DNA of 64,000 nt, taken from positions 1-64,000 of the forward strand of contig CALNHX010005795.1 of assembly GCA_940337035.1 (NCBI GenBank), read 5' to 3'. The stretch comes from Agriotes lineatus. Taxonomy: Eukaryota > Arthropoda > Insecta > Coleoptera > Elateridae. The position numbers and the translations under genes are program-made. Below are positions 33,824 to 46,101 of the stretch, piece after piece. Each line of letters opens with the position of its first letter. Positions within the stretch are counted from its first letter, which is position 1. The notes below the pieces were generated by a model. That model was not told where the DNA came from and made no database searches. It saw only the letters and a program-made list of their open reading frames with translations.

Positions 33824-34960
33824 CAATACAAGAGTTGTGAGAAATTAGAATAGTTCTGCTGTGAAAGTTGGATTACGAAATGTAATAATTGGCACCGTAT
33901 CTACCATCCCACCTAGAGACAAGCTGTCTAACAGTTTCCATAGTTTTTCTAAAACATGCATTATTATGCATTTATATAAATTTTTCTAAAATGTGTTAGT
34001 TGACTGGGCTCTTAATTTTGTATTTATGTCTATATAGTCTTTCAACCAAAAGGATTGGTTAAAATTCAATACCCTATGAATTTTTAGCACTATAAGACCA
34101 GCTTGAATACATTGATTTAGATTTATATAATGAATGACATACCGCGTCTTAGGTTCCAAAGTTGTATGTAGTTTCTTTTGTTTGCCCCCAGGAGGAACTT
34201 TATGTTCTGCGCAAAATGGAAAATATTTATGCAGATCATGCAAATGTTGCGAACAATCTAAATCCACTTCTAAAATTATACCTTCTTCAGCATCATCCGA
34301 AATATCAAGAATATATTGCAAAGTTATGGAGTTTACTTGTTTTTCACTAAACCATTTAAAATTTTTCAAAGGTAAATACTGACTCGTAGACCAACCATGC
34401 AAATTTACTTTACCTAGAAGGTCTTTAGAAGGGTTATTATAATTTTTTAGAAATGTATTATTTGCTTTACTATATTTGGTACAGCATTGACTTATACCAC
34501 CTCTAATACCCCTTTCAATAAAAAAGCAACATGTCTATATTAGTTAACAATTCTAATTTAGCTTTTGTATATTTGAGCATACACTGGAACGTAAAACTGA
34601 GGGTTGTGTAGAAGTGACCTGGATCTAACCCATATGTTTCTATAGATTTAGTCCTGAAGTTCTCAAAAATATCAGCCAAAAGTAAAACATCACAGTTCAG
34701 ATAAAGATCACTGTATTCTCCTAAATGTTTAATTTTAAATACATTCCAAATCATCTGTGTATGTTTGTAGTCTTGTTAGGAAATATTAGCTTGTTTTAAT
34801 TTATTTTAAAATTTTGACTTTTCTGAAAGAATCGTTCCATTAAATTTTTCCCAACTATCCATGTACTCGTAAGGAATAATTCCTTTTCTCATTAAAAGAT
34901 TTAGCTCTTCCATATTTAAATGGCTTCATGTATGATGTAAAATTTTAAACTCTTGAAATT
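33824..34960 (-). pseudogene. Polinton/Maverick-type protein-primed DNA polymerase B, remnant (left arm)
   Basis: Minus-strand pieces in order: NLLMRKGIIPYEYMDSWEKF; then VFKIKHLGEYSDLYLNCDVL (34,515-34,754); then a stretch with KGIRGGISQ in a shifted frame; then HGWSTSQYLPLKNFKWF and HDLHKYFPFCAEHKVP (33,986-34,402); and finally KTMETVRQLVSRWDGRYGAN in another frame. These are palm and TPR-region blocks of the B-family polymerases of Polintons. The motif I region around NLHGW has lost residues relative to the usual D-x-N-N-L-Y-G, and the palm motif with paired Asp (YxDTD) is absent. Non-functional. The mirror copy is at 48,470-49,606. Confidence 0.8.
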
Positions 34961-35175
34961 CTAAATAAGATGCTGATGACTCGCTCAAAAACGATATGAG
35001 TCTACAAATCTACATTTATTACTTGTATTTGGAATATATTTAGTAAACGATATATATCTTTCTTAATTTTTCGGTAAAAATACCATCCTAGGATACATCA
35101 TTTCGGTTCAAATCAGCGAAGTGGGTAAGACGTTTATTTTTGTATTCTAAACAGTATACATTTATTAAAACAAGT

Positions 35176-35844
35176 TTACTCGAAGATTACACTAACTTGC
35201 TCGTTTCCAAAATCTATTAGTTCACCCTTCTGATTCGCGAGCCGGATCTCGATGTTATAAATGGTTTCGACATTAACCTCTAAATAAACAGGTGCATTTA
35301 GAACATTTTCCATACGGAACCCAGGCGCCACGGAAATACTAAACCCATACAGAATATGCGCAGGTAAATTATTACGATAAGAACCTCGTGTGATGTTGCA
35401 TTCAATGTAAACATTCGTGTGTTTACTTATCTATATATCCAATTCAGATATGTGAGTGTGGTTAGGTTTGTATTCGATTGGTTGGAATCCGAGCATTCGA
35501 CCAATAGTATAATCGGGTTTTGAAAAATCCACAGTGTACATCGATTTAATTTCGCATTTTTGCGTATTATTGTTTGCGCTTAGTATGGTGCTCTCTACGT
35601 GTTATTCTAAATATGAACTTAGCTGATCAATTTTATATGAATCATGTGGAATAGTGAGTACATGGAGATCCTTATCTCTATAATAAAACTTATCGTTACC
35701 GGAATGGATATTTTTAATCGAATTGCAGCCGTAGAATCCCCTTAAAGCGAACTCATACCTATGTCTAGGATTTAATCTTATAGGCTCGGCATACGCGGCA
35801 TGCAATACATTACCCACACCTTCAACTACCAATGGTATAGACAT
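35176..35844 (-). pseudogene. Polinton-like capsid (penton/minor capsid-like) gene, remnant (left arm)
   Basis: About 222 codons in one frame with two internal stops. It begins MSIPLVVEGVGNVLHAAYAE, has HVLTIPHDSYKIDQLSSYLE, then S-A-N-N-N, VDFSKPDY, GRMLGF and GFSISVAPGFRMENVLNAP. The pattern (an I-P-x-x-S/G-Y-x-I block, S-A-N-N-N-T, D-F-S/T-x-x-D-x-I-x-x-L-L-G-F, a closing beta-rich part) is like a capsid-associated protein of arthropod Polintons, as I recall it. It lies next to the polymerase, which supports a Polinton origin. The exact role (penton) is inferred. Confidence 0.5.
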
Positions 35845-35954
35845 GACTATGATGTGCGTTATCGTTTACATTCATTTATATAGAAAATTAAGACAAAGGT
35901 GGCCACATATCACGGTGTTATAGTTCTGCTCTCTAGAGTAATTATAATAAATTT

Positions 35955-36610
35955 AACAATCCCGAAAGTATTCAACGATCTCCAACGGTGGCGGTAAATT
36001 CCCAAAACCACCACCGCCGCCAACAGAGCATCCACCCGCTTCAAGGTGACCACCGGTCCCCAAGACAACAAAACCTAAAGCAGCTACCAACACCCAAACA
36101 TCACCAGTAGGCTGCATAACAGCTATGTGATTCACGATCCGCTTGGACAAACTATCTCAGTGGATCAACAAAATAAGTGTCAATAAGTGATATTATAACA
36201 CAAGACGGTTAATACACCAGTAAACTCACAACTAAACATCTTCCACTGGAACGCTAACGGCATTCAGTGCAAAATGCAAGAAATGCGAAACCTCAATAAA
36301 ACAATCAACGTCGACGTGATGATGATCAACGAGACACATCTCACACCAAAAGTTTCACTAAAGTTAGCTAACTACCAAACCTATGGAACGGACAGACCTC
36401 AGATAGCAGGAATTCCAACTAGAAGAGGGACCTATATTCTAGTGACAGGAAAACTCGCACAGCAGCAAGTTACACTACAAACAAACGAGCTGGAGACCAC
36501 GAGAGTCCAAGCAAGAGTAGCCGGAAGAGATCTAAAACTAATATCAGCCTACCGACAACCAAAGACCTCCAGCAACGCAAAATCTACAGCGGCCCGCATC
36601 CTGTTAATTA
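35955..36610 (+). pseudogene. Jockey-like LINE, copy A: end of ORF1 and start of ORF2 (left arm)
   Basis: 35,955-36,235 is the proline-rich end of ORF1, homologous to 36,955-37,200. 36,235-36,610 encodes the beginning of an endonuclease: IFHWNANGIQCKMQEMRNLN, then MMINETHLTP with the catalytic Glu of the N-E-T-H motif, and ARVAGRDLKLISAYRQP. It stops at about 36,610, where the ORF1 end of copy B begins in the same orientation. Copy A is therefore joined head to tail to copy B. Confidence 0.75.
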
Positions 36611-39600
36611 TCGAAAAGGCCCGGAGTATCAAGCTGAGCTAAAGAAAAAGAAACTAGCGAGAGACCCACTACTAGCAGAACCAACAGGATCACAGCCAAT
36701 CACAGAGAAAAACGAAGATGGTTTCCAAACACAAGGCGGGAGACGAATAAGAAACAAACAGCCTGCTCCGCTCAACAGCGCAAGAGGTCTCATCAACAAC
36801 AACAGCATTCACCAGCAGCAATGCAATTGCGATCCCTGCCGCCTCAGCTGTAACAGCCAGCGCTCGTACGGCTCCCGCATCTGTTTCAACCCAAGACGCG
36901 AGGCACCACCTCTAAAAGGATTCCAGCACCACCCAAGAATGCCACTACACCCAAACACGCCACCGCCACCTACAAGGCTGTTGCACCTCCCAAAACCGCC
37001 ACCGCCGTCAACACAGCAGTCACCGGCTTCAAGGTGCCCATCGACCCCAGGATAGCAAAACCGAAAGCAGCTACCAGCACCCAAACAACACCAGTAGGCT
37101 GTATAGCAGCTATGGGATTCACGATCCACTTGGATAACCTCACTCAATGGATCAGCAAAATAACTGTCAATAAGTGACATTATAACACAAGATGTATAAT
37201 GCACCAGTAGACGTACAACTAAACATTGCCCACTGGAACGCCGACGGTATTCAGTGCAAAATGCAAGAAATGCTAAACCTCATTAAACCACTCAACATCG
37301 ACGTGATGATGATCAAAATCGCACCAAAAGTCTCACTAAAGGTATCTTAACTGTCAAACCTATCAAACGGACAAACCGCAGATAGCAGGAATTCCAGCTA
37401 GTGGCTGGCTCGATATTATTGTAAAAGATAAAATCGCACAGTACCAAGTTACGCTGCAAGCATACGAGTTGGAGGTCACGGGGGTCCAAATAAGAGTAGC
37501 CGCCAGATATCTAAGACTAATATCAACCTAGCAACAACAAAGGACGCCTCTAGCAACGCAATAGTATGGATGATTTTATGGCACGCAACCTCCCGACGCC
37601 GATTTCAGGAGAGTCTAAACACAAAACATCAAGCCGGAGAATCTCGAGTCAATAACACTGAAGGACACAGACTCTTCAACCACACAGCAGGAAAAAACTA
37701 CGAGGTCATAGATCCAGGGGAGCACCGACGCATGTCCCAAGCAGTCATCAAGACCAACCCGATGTGCTAGACATTATACTAGTCGAGGGTCTGCCATTCC
37801 ACTACTCCCAGGAAACAGTGAAAGACCTGAGCTCTGATCATCTCCCACTACTGCTCACGGTAAACGTAGGTTCGAGGCAGGATGGACCGCGAACTACAAC
37901 CAGATGCACCACGAACTGGCGTCAGTACAATGAAAACCTACAAAGAAAAATACAAGATTTACAACTCCAACATCATCATCACTGACAATGTTGACAACTG
38001 CGTCCAAAACCTAACGCAGGGCCCTTGAGAATGCGATGCAAATTCTTGACTGCAACCGCCGTGCTCGAAAACTGCCCCAAAAGAAAAAACGGAGGCTGGT
38101 GTGAAGATGGAAAATCATCAGGAACCCGGCCATCAAACGCCCTCTTAATAATAAACAAGAATGTCTGAAACAAGCAATAAAAGAATTCTACAATGAAGGC
38201 TGGAACCAACACGTCAGCAACACCCTGCAACTAGTCGGAAAATGCCAACTTAACAGGGCTCTAACACGTAAGAGCGGCCTCCTCATGTCCGATCCAAGGA
38301 CCAAATCGACCCTCTTACGATCCGCAAGAACAGGCCGGCATCTTCACCTCCACCCTCCACAACAACTTCATGTCCAACAACGCCGCTGACGAAGAACACG
38401 TACGGGGAGCAAATACCCAACTACAAGGTATATTGACCGTTGAACTAGGCGAATATGCGCCGTTCGCCTCACCAAACGAGGGGAAGAACATTATCCTACA
38501 TCAAAGTCGCCATAAACCCCTCACGAATAGATGAAATTTCGTATGCAATGCTTCAGAATATTCCGAAGAAGACGCCGGCGTACATAACATGAATATTCAA
38601 CGGGGTCACCACACACCGCCACGTTCCTGTTCCATGGAATCGTACCGTCATAATCATGCTTTCTAAGTCATGATAACAAAAAAACAGAACCCAACAGCTA
38701 TAGGCTAGTTTCGGCCAGAAAAATTTGACTTTAGGCCAGTACACGCAACGTCGCTACAGCTCGTTAAAGTAATAGACGATGTAGCTGAGAAATTTCAAGA
38801 GAGGAGAAACCACCGTCGTCGTCTTCCTTGATACAGAAAAGGCGTTTGATAAAGTATAGATTCAGAGACTTCTCATCAAACTATCGAACAAGTACGCATT
38901 ACCAGCGGCCTACACCCAGCTTCTAAACAGCTACCTGACTGGCTGCTGACCCCTCAATACTATCCAACATCTACATCAATGACATCCTCTGCGCACAAAA
39001 TACGCAGTATGTAAGGATGACGTCATGCTCTACAGCAAGTCGAGAGTGCTAAGAGCTACAGTCAGGAAGATGCAGGGGTAGCTGGATCAGCACCAGGCTG
39101 ATTCGGAAAACGGGGTCTGAAATTAAACACAAACGGAAGCCATAACCTTCACAAGGGGACAAACAACCAATCTACCGACGCGACGATACAAGTCCATCAA
39201 CGGAACGTATCTTGAAACAACACAGTCAATTACCTGGAAGCAACCATCGGCCAGCAGCTGACTTCCACAACACAATCGTCAAAACACGCCAGACAAATAA
39301 AATGCCATATCCCATCATTGCGTGCCACAAGGGCCTCCCACTAAAGACCAAGCTCAACGCCTACAACCAATACATAATGCCAACTATGATATACGCAGCG
39401 TCAGCAAGGATGACATACATATGAGCTTCAAACAGGAAACGTCTGGAAAGCACCCAATCGACCACCCTCAAGAAACTTACCGGGACGCGATGGTTCGTAC
39501 GCAATGAAACTATCTACAACGATCTAGGCATGGACTCCATACAAGCACACGTCCGAATACTAGCAGAAAATATCTGTTGTGGTATTGATCAATCGAATCT

Positions 39601-40235
39601 GACCGCGTTCCGAGAAATCGCGCCAGTTGTTGAAACGCAACAGCAACGAAAAACTCCCTAAGTATATTCTAACCGACTAATTACAACCAGACCACAAAGC
39701 CAGAAACGTGTAAGCAGTAAAAGCCAAACGGCTACAGCTGTTTTATCTAAGGACCCTGAAAAGCTCCAGTTCGACAGCATTGAAAAATGTTTCATATTAA
39801 CAAGAAGACCCACGCCAGCAGCAGAGGAGAGCAGGCGTATCCAGCCAGTCAGCTCTAGTACCTGCAACAATTCGAAGTCCAAGAGCACGTGTTGAGTTCA
39901 AGCTCTCGGGTCGCCGATTCTACATGTTCCGCAGAGGCGGAGAATAGTGCAACAAGACGTGTATGCAAAAAGAATCGTTTAACAAGCGTTTCAATAACCG
40001 ATTCCTTGGATAGACCTCAGCGACCATTACGATGGACTCCCGCAAGAAGATGTCGACGAAATAAAAGTACAACTCATTTCTTATTAAGCCACCATCAATG
40101 ATCATATGGACAAAGTTTTAAGGAAAAGATATCTCGGTGTAGTCAACCCGATCCGAATCCGTCTGACAGTAGAATATTTGACAGGAATGGAAAGCGCGAT
40201 AGACCAAGGTAAAGCACAAAAGTGACCTCATCGCC
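36611..40235 (+). pseudogene. Jockey-like LINE, copy B: ORF1 end plus ORF2 (left arm)
   Basis: 36,611-37,195 continues an ORF1 C-terminus (EYQAELKKKKLARDPLLAEP). 37,205 onward is ORF2: endonuclease (HWNADGIQCKMQEML; later LDIILVEGLPFHYSQETVKD and S-S-D-H-L-P), linker, and reverse transcriptase (VFLDTEKAFDKV at about 38,825; KDDVMLYSKS at about 39,020, where the usual A of ADD is K). Many stops and frameshifts are present, and the N-E-T-H site is deleted. The RT C-terminal part extends to about 39,540; 39,660-40,235 is less certain. Confidence 0.7.
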
Positions 40236-41040
40236 ACCGCACGAATGAAGGCAGCTGCCAAACCAGTAGGCATCGAACCCGCCAGGGGCAGGCCGCCTCA
40301 ACGTCTCCCACCAGCTGAGGTGAAAGTCGCCCGCATGCGGAAGAAGCCTACAAAACCACTACAGCCAGCCCAGAAGCCCCACATCGAGCAGGCAAACCAT
40401 TAGGAAGCTCTGAAGAGCCAAGTTGAAGAAGGGTCCCAAGCCGAGCAGCCCCCCCCCCCCCTCCCAGCCAGGTGGAGACCTACTCAACCGAGGAAATCAC
40501 CTTTGCAAAAGCCAAATCGACCGAAGCAGGCTTCAGCTTGAATGCTACCACATCCGATGACTACAGAGCCATGACCGCCTTCCTCAGCAAGAAAAGAGTC
40601 CCCTATCACACCTACCAAGTGACGGAGAATAAATCTCTGAACATGGACATCAGGAACATTTCGTAACCCCTCGACGTCACTCACGTCACAGAAGATCTCT
40701 GTGCGAAAGGATTCGGGATCACTTTCGTCACCCAGATGCACATCGACAGGATCAGTAAGCACATTCCGCTCGTTCTGGTGCAGCTTGCGAAGTCGGCCGC
40801 AACAAAAAAAATGTTCGACATCAAGGAGATGTTGCATCTGCGGGTCTGCACCAAATATACGCGACCCAGTCCCGTCGTCGAAAAGTCGCACCGCTGCCAA
40901 AGGTTCGAGCATGCTCAACGCTACTGTCACACTACTCCCTCAGATGTGTTAAATGCGGAGGAGAACATCATAGCAGCTCCTGCACCACGTCAAAGCACAC
41001 GCCGGCTACGTGGGAAAATTGCCAAAGCACACAGTTAAAG
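40236..41040 (+). pseudogene. Jockey-like LINE, copy C: ORF1 N-terminal and PRE_C2HC region (left arm)
   Basis: Frames 40,250-41,036 read ATTSDDYRAMTAFLSKKRVP, YHTYQVTENKSLNM, M-H-I-D-R-I-S-K-H, PLVLVQLAKS and HRCQRFEHAQRYC. This is the PRE_C2HC domain followed by the first zinc knuckle of a Jockey ORF1 (Gag-like RNA-binding protein). A further CVKCGGEHHSSSC is in a shifted frame. The sequence ends at about 41,040 in the knuckle region, near the centre of the palindrome. The missing end of this ORF1 is what copies A and B begin with. A C10 tract at 40,449 probably causes a frameshift. Confidence 0.75.
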
Positions 41041-41465
41041 AAACAGCGCACTCTGCACTACTTCGATTGTTTAGAAATCACTAATTTTCACTTTCGAATC
41101 CAATTCTTAATCAGAATCTATAAAGTAGCACAACGTGACTGTCTGAAGCAAACCACAGGTTTTCGCGAAACGAACGCCGCGAGTCGGCAGGGAGCTGCTG
41201 GAATGTGGTTCTTCTGGTTTGCCCCGTCGCTATGCATTTCAACAAATGGGCTTTGCCCGTTTGTTGAGGTGCTCCGCACTTCGAGCTACGGGGCAAGGCA
41301 GAAGAACCACATTCCAGCAGCTCCCTGCCGACTCGCGGCGTTCGTTTCGCGAAAACCTGTGGTTTGCTTCAGACAGTCACGTTGTGCTACTTTATAGATT
41401 CTGATTAAGAATTGGATTCGAAAGTGAAAATTAGTGATTTCTAAACAATCGAAGTAGTGCAGAGT
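41041..41465. repeat. Centre of the giant palindrome
   Basis: The arms meet at GGG-CTTTG-CCC (41,248-41,258), giving a loop of 5 bp. For about 30 bp each side the arms are imperfect: the left reads CGTCGCTATGCATTTC where the right, reversed, has CGTAGCTCGAAGTGCGGAGC, with the right about 9 bp longer. Beyond that the match is near-perfect. No coding sequence was recognised between 41,041 and 41,465. Confidence 0.85.
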
Positions 41466-42279
41466 GCGCTGTTTCTTTAACTGTGTGCTTTGGCAATTTT
41501 CCCACGTAGCCGGCGTGTGCTTTGACGTGGTGCAGGAGCTGCTATGATGTTTTCCTCCGCATTTAACACATCTGAGGGGGTAGTGTGACAGTAGCGTTGA
41601 GCATGCTCGAACCTTTGGCAGCGGTGCGACTTTTCGACGACGGGACTGGGTCGCGTATATTTGGTGCAGACCCGCAGATGCAACATCTCCTTGATGTCGA
41701 ACATTTTTTTTGTTGCGGCCGACTTCGCAAGCTGCACCAGAACGAGCGGAATGTGCTTACTGACCCTGTCGATGTGCATCTGGGTGACGAAAGTGATCCC
41801 GAATCATTTCGCACAGAGATCTTCTGTGACGTGAGTGACGTCGAGGGGTTACGAAATGTTCCTGATGTTCATGTTCAGAGATTTATTCTCCGTCACTTGG
41901 TAGGTGTGATAGGGGACTCTTTTCTTGCTGAGGAAGGCGGTCATGGCTCTGTAGTCATCGGATGTGGTAGCATTCAAGCTGAAGCCTGCTTCGATCGATT
42001 TGGCTTTTGCAAAGGTGATTTTCTCGGTTGAGTAGGTCTCCACCTGGCTGGGAGGGGGGGGGCTGCTCGGCTTGGGACCCTTCTTCAACTTGGCTCTTCA
42101 GAGCTTCGTAATGGTTTGCCTGCTCGATGTGGGGCTTCTGGGCTGGCTGTAGTGGTTTTGTAGGCTTCTTCCGCATGCGGGCGACTTTCACCTCAGCTGG
42201 TGGGAGACGTTGAGGCGGCCTGCCCCTGGCGGGTTCGATGCCTACTGGTTTGGCAGCTGCCTTCATTCGTGCGGTGGCG
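41466..42279 (-). pseudogene. Jockey-like LINE, copy C mirror: ORF1 (right arm)
   Basis: Mirror of 40,236-41,040 with few changes: M-D-I-R-N-I-S becomes M-N-I-R-N-I-S, and the C10 run is C8 here. It carries the same PRE_C2HC and zinc-knuckle blocks, broken in the same places. Confidence 0.75.
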
Positions 42280-45200
42280 ATGAGGTCACTTTTGTGCTTT
42301 ACCTTGGTCTATCGCGCTTTCCATTCCTGTCAAATCTTCTACTGTCAGACGGATTCGGATCGGGTTGACTACACCGAGATATCTTTTCCTTAAAACTTTG
42401 TCCATATGATCATTGATAGTGGCTTAATAAGAAATGAGTTGTACTTTTATTTCGTCGACATCTTCTTGCGGGAGTCCATCGTAATGGTCGCTGAGGTCTA
42501 TCCAAGGAATCGGTTATTGAAACGCTTGTTAAACGATTCTTTTTGCATACACGTCTTGTTGCACTATTCTCCGCCTCTGCCGCACATGTAGAATCGGCGA
42601 CCCGAGAGCTTGAACTCAACACGTGCTCTTGGACTTCGAATTGTTGCAAGTACTAGAGCTGACTGGCTGGATACGCCTGCTCTCCTCTGCTGCTGGCGTG
42701 GGTCTTCTTGTTAATATGAAACATTTTTCAATGCTGTCGAACTGGAGCTTTTCAGGGTCCTTAGATAAAACAGCGGTAGCCGTTTGGCTTTTACTGCTTA
42801 CACGTTTCTGGCTTTGTGGTCTGGTTGTAATTAGTCGGTTAGAATATACTTAGGGAGTTTTTCGTTGCTGTTGCGTTTCAACAACTGGCGCGATTTCTCG
42901 GAACGCGGTCAGATTCGATTGATCAATACCACAACAGATATTTTCTGCTAGTATTCGGACGTGTGTTTGTATGGAGTCCATGCCTAGATCGTTGTAGATA
43001 GTTTCATTGCGTACGAACCATCGCGTCCCGGTAAGTTTCTTGAGGGTGGTCGATTGGGTGCTTTCCAGACGTTTCCTGTTTGAAGCTCATATGTATGTCA
43101 TCCTTGCTGACGCTGCGTATATCATAGTTGGCATTATGTATTGGTTGTAGGCGTTGAGCTTGGTCTTTAGTGGGAAGCCCTTGTGGCACGCAATGATGGG
43201 ATATGGCATTTTATTTGTCTGGCGTGTTTTGACGATTGTGTTGTGGAAGTCAGCTGCTGGCCGATGGTTGCTTCCAGGTAATTGACTGTGTTGTTTCAAG
43301 ATACGTTCCGTTGATGGACTTGTATCGTCGCGTCGGTAGATTGGTTGTTTGTCCCCTTGTGAAGGTTATGGCTTCCGTTTGTGTTTAATTTCAGACCCCG
43401 TTTTCCGAATCAGCCTGGTGCTGATCCAGCTACCCCTGCATCTTCCTGACTGTAGCTCTTAGCACTCTCGACTTGCTGTAGAGCATGACGTCATCCTTAC
43501 ATACTGCGTATTTTGTGCGCAGAGGATGTCATTGATGTAGATGTTGGATAGTATTGAGGGGTCAGCAGCCAGTCAGGTAGCTGTTTAGAAGCTGGGTGTA
43601 GGCCGCTGGTAATGCGTACTTGTTCGATAGTTTGATGAGAAGTCTCTGAATCTATACTTTATCAAACGCCTTTTCTGTATCAAGGAAGACGACGACGGTG
43701 GTTTCTCCTCTCTTGAAATTTCTCAGCTACATCGTCTATTACTTTAACGAGCTGTAGCGACGTTGCGTGTACTGGCCTGAAGTCAAATTTTTCTGGCCGA
43801 AACTAGCCTAAAGTTGTTGGGTTCTGTTTTTTTGTTATCATGACTTAGAAAGCATGATTATGACGGTACGATTCCATGGAACAGGAACGTGACGGTGTGT
43901 GGTGATCCCGTTGAATATTCGTGTTATGTACGCCGGCGTCTTCTTCCGAATATTCTGAAGCATTGCATACGAAATTCCATCTATTCGTGAGGGGTTTATG
44001 GCGACTTTGATGTAGCATAATGTTCTTCCTCTCGTTTGGTGAGGCGAACGGCGCATATTCGCCTAGTTCAACGGTCAATATACCTTGTAGTTGGGTATTT
44101 GCTCCCCGTACGTGTTCTTCGTCAGCGGCGTTGTTGGACATGAAGTTGTTGTGGAGGGTGGAGGTGAAGATGCCGGCCTGTTCTTGCGGATCGTAAGAGG
44201 GTCGATTTGGTCCTTGGATCGGACATGAGGAGGCCGCTCTTACGTGTTAGAGCCCTGTTAAGTTGGCATTTTCCGACTAGAATTTCTTTATTGCTTGTTT
44301 CAGACATTCTTGTTTATTATTAAGAGGGCGTTTGATGGCCGGGTTCCTGATGATTTTCCATCTTCACACCAGCCTCCGTTTTTTTCTTTTGGGACAGTTT
44401 TCGAGCACGGTGGTTGCAGTCAAGAATTTGCATCGCATTCTCAAGGGCCCTGCGTTAGGTTTTGGACGCAGTTGTCAACATTGTCAGTGATGATGATGTT
44501 GGGGTTGCAAATCTTGTATTTTTCTTTGTAGGTTTTTATTGTACTGACGCCAGTTCGTGGTGCATCTGGTTGTAGTTCGCGGTCCATCCTGCCTCGAACC
44601 TACGTTTGCCGTGAACAGTAGTGGGAGATGATCAGAGCTCAGGTCTTTCACTGTTTCCTGGGAGTAGTGGAATGGCAGACCCTCGATTAGTATAATGTCT
44701 AGCACATCGGGTTGGTCTTGATGACTGCTTGGGACATGCGTCGGTGCTCCCCTGGATCTATGACCTCGTAGTTTTTTCCTGCTGTGTGGTTGAAGAGTCT
44801 GTGTCCTTCAGTGTTATTGACTCGAGATTCTCCGGCTTGATGTTTTGTGTTTAGACTTTCCTGAAATCGGCGTCGGGAGGTTGCGTGCCATAAAATCATC
44901 CAGATTATTGCGTTGCTAGAGGCGTCCTTGGTTGTTGCTAGGTTGATATTAGTCTTAGATATCTGGCGGCTACTCCTATTTGGACCCCCGTGACCTCCAA
45001 CTCGTTTGCTTGCAGCGTAACTTGGTACTGTGCGATTTTATCTTTTACAATAATATCGAGCCAGCCACTAGCTGGAATTCCTGCTATCTGCGGTCTGTCC
45101 GTTCGATAGGTTTGACAGTTAAGATACCTTTAGTGAGACTTTTGGTGCGATTTTGATCATCATCACGTCGATGTTGAGTGGTTTAATGAGGTTTAGCATT

Positions 45201-45857
45201 TCTTGCATTTTGCACTGAATACCGTCGGCGTTCCAGTGGGCAATATTTAGTTGTACGTCTACTGGTGCATTATACATCTTGAGTTATAATGTCACTTATT
45301 GACAGTTATTTTGCTGATCCATTGAGTGAGGTTATCCAAGTGGATCGTGAATCCCATAACTGCTATACAGCCTACTGGTGTTGTTTGGGTGCTGGTAGCT
45401 GCTTTCGGTTTTGCTATCCTAGGGTCGATGGGCACCTTGAAGCCGGTGACTGCTGTGTTGACGGCGGTGGCTGTTTTGGGAGGTGCAACAGCCTTGTAGG
45501 TGGCGGTGGCGTGTTTGGGTGTAGTGGCATTCTTGGGTGGTGCTGGAATCCTTTTAGAGGTGGTGCCTCGCGTCTTGGGTTGAAACAGATGCGGGAGCCG
45601 TACGAGCGCTGGCTGTTACAACTGAGGCGGCAGGGATCGCAATTGCATTGCTGCTGGTGAATGCTGTTGTTGTTGATGAGACCTCTTGCGCTGTTGAGCG
45701 GAGCAGGCTGTTTGTTTCTTATTCGTCTCCCGCCTTGTGTTTGGAAACCATCTTCGTTTTTCTCTGTGATTGGCTGTGATCCTGTTGGTTCTGCTAGTAG
45801 TGGGACTCTCGCTAGTTTCTTTTTCTTTAGCTCAGCTTGATACTCCGGGCCTTTTCG
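42280..45857 (-). pseudogene. Jockey-like LINE, copy B mirror: ORF1 end plus ORF2 (right arm)
   Basis: Mirror of 36,611-40,235: the same endonuclease and reverse transcriptase remnants, with shared stops and frameshifts. It is slightly shorter than the left version (about 45 bp overall). Shared lesions show that the LINE had already decayed before the duplication. Confidence 0.7.
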
Positions 45858-46101
45858 ATAATTAACAGGATGCGGGCCGCTGTAGATTTTGCGTTGCTGG
45901 AGGTCTTTGGTTGTCGGTAGGCTGATATTAGTTTTAGATCTCTTCCGGCTACTCTTGCTTGGACCCTCGTGGTCTCCAGCTCGTTTGTTTGTAGTGTAAC
46001 TTGCTGCTGTGCGAGTTTGCCTGTCACTAGAATATAGGTCCCTCTTCTAGTTGGAATTCCTGCTATCTGAGGTCTGTCCGTTCCACAGGTTTGGTAGTTA
46101 G

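Larger units (their letters stand above)
23886..41250. repeat. Giant inverted duplication, left arm
   Basis: From the TA-rich outer edge at about 23,886 to the centre at 41,250 this arm is repeated in reverse complement at 41,256-52,830. Without the Gypsy insertion (24,632-31,682) it is about 10.3 kb. Sampled segments (DNA polymerase, capsid-like gene, LINE pieces) differ by roughly 1 percent. Differences from the right arm: the Gypsy element is present here; a hAT is absent here (empty site at 36,368-36,375); the 132-bp VNTR has two copies instead of three; and about 24,165-24,230 differs from a longer segment in the right arm. Confidence 0.92.

Noticed and set aside
36274..36642. Treating the 122-codon frame as a host gene
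   Set aside because: It is the start of a Jockey-type endonuclease with the N-E-T-H motif, truncated and mirrored at 45,858-47,230.
36809..37204. Gly-rich 131-codon minus frame and mirror at 45,289-45,660
   Set aside because: Antisense of the Pro-rich ORF1 end of the LINE; glycine runs are the complement of proline codons.
40484..40930. 148-codon minus frame (and its mirror at 41,585-42,031) as a gene
   Set aside because: It is the antisense shadow of the Jockey ORF1 PRE_C2HC coding sequence on the opposite strand.
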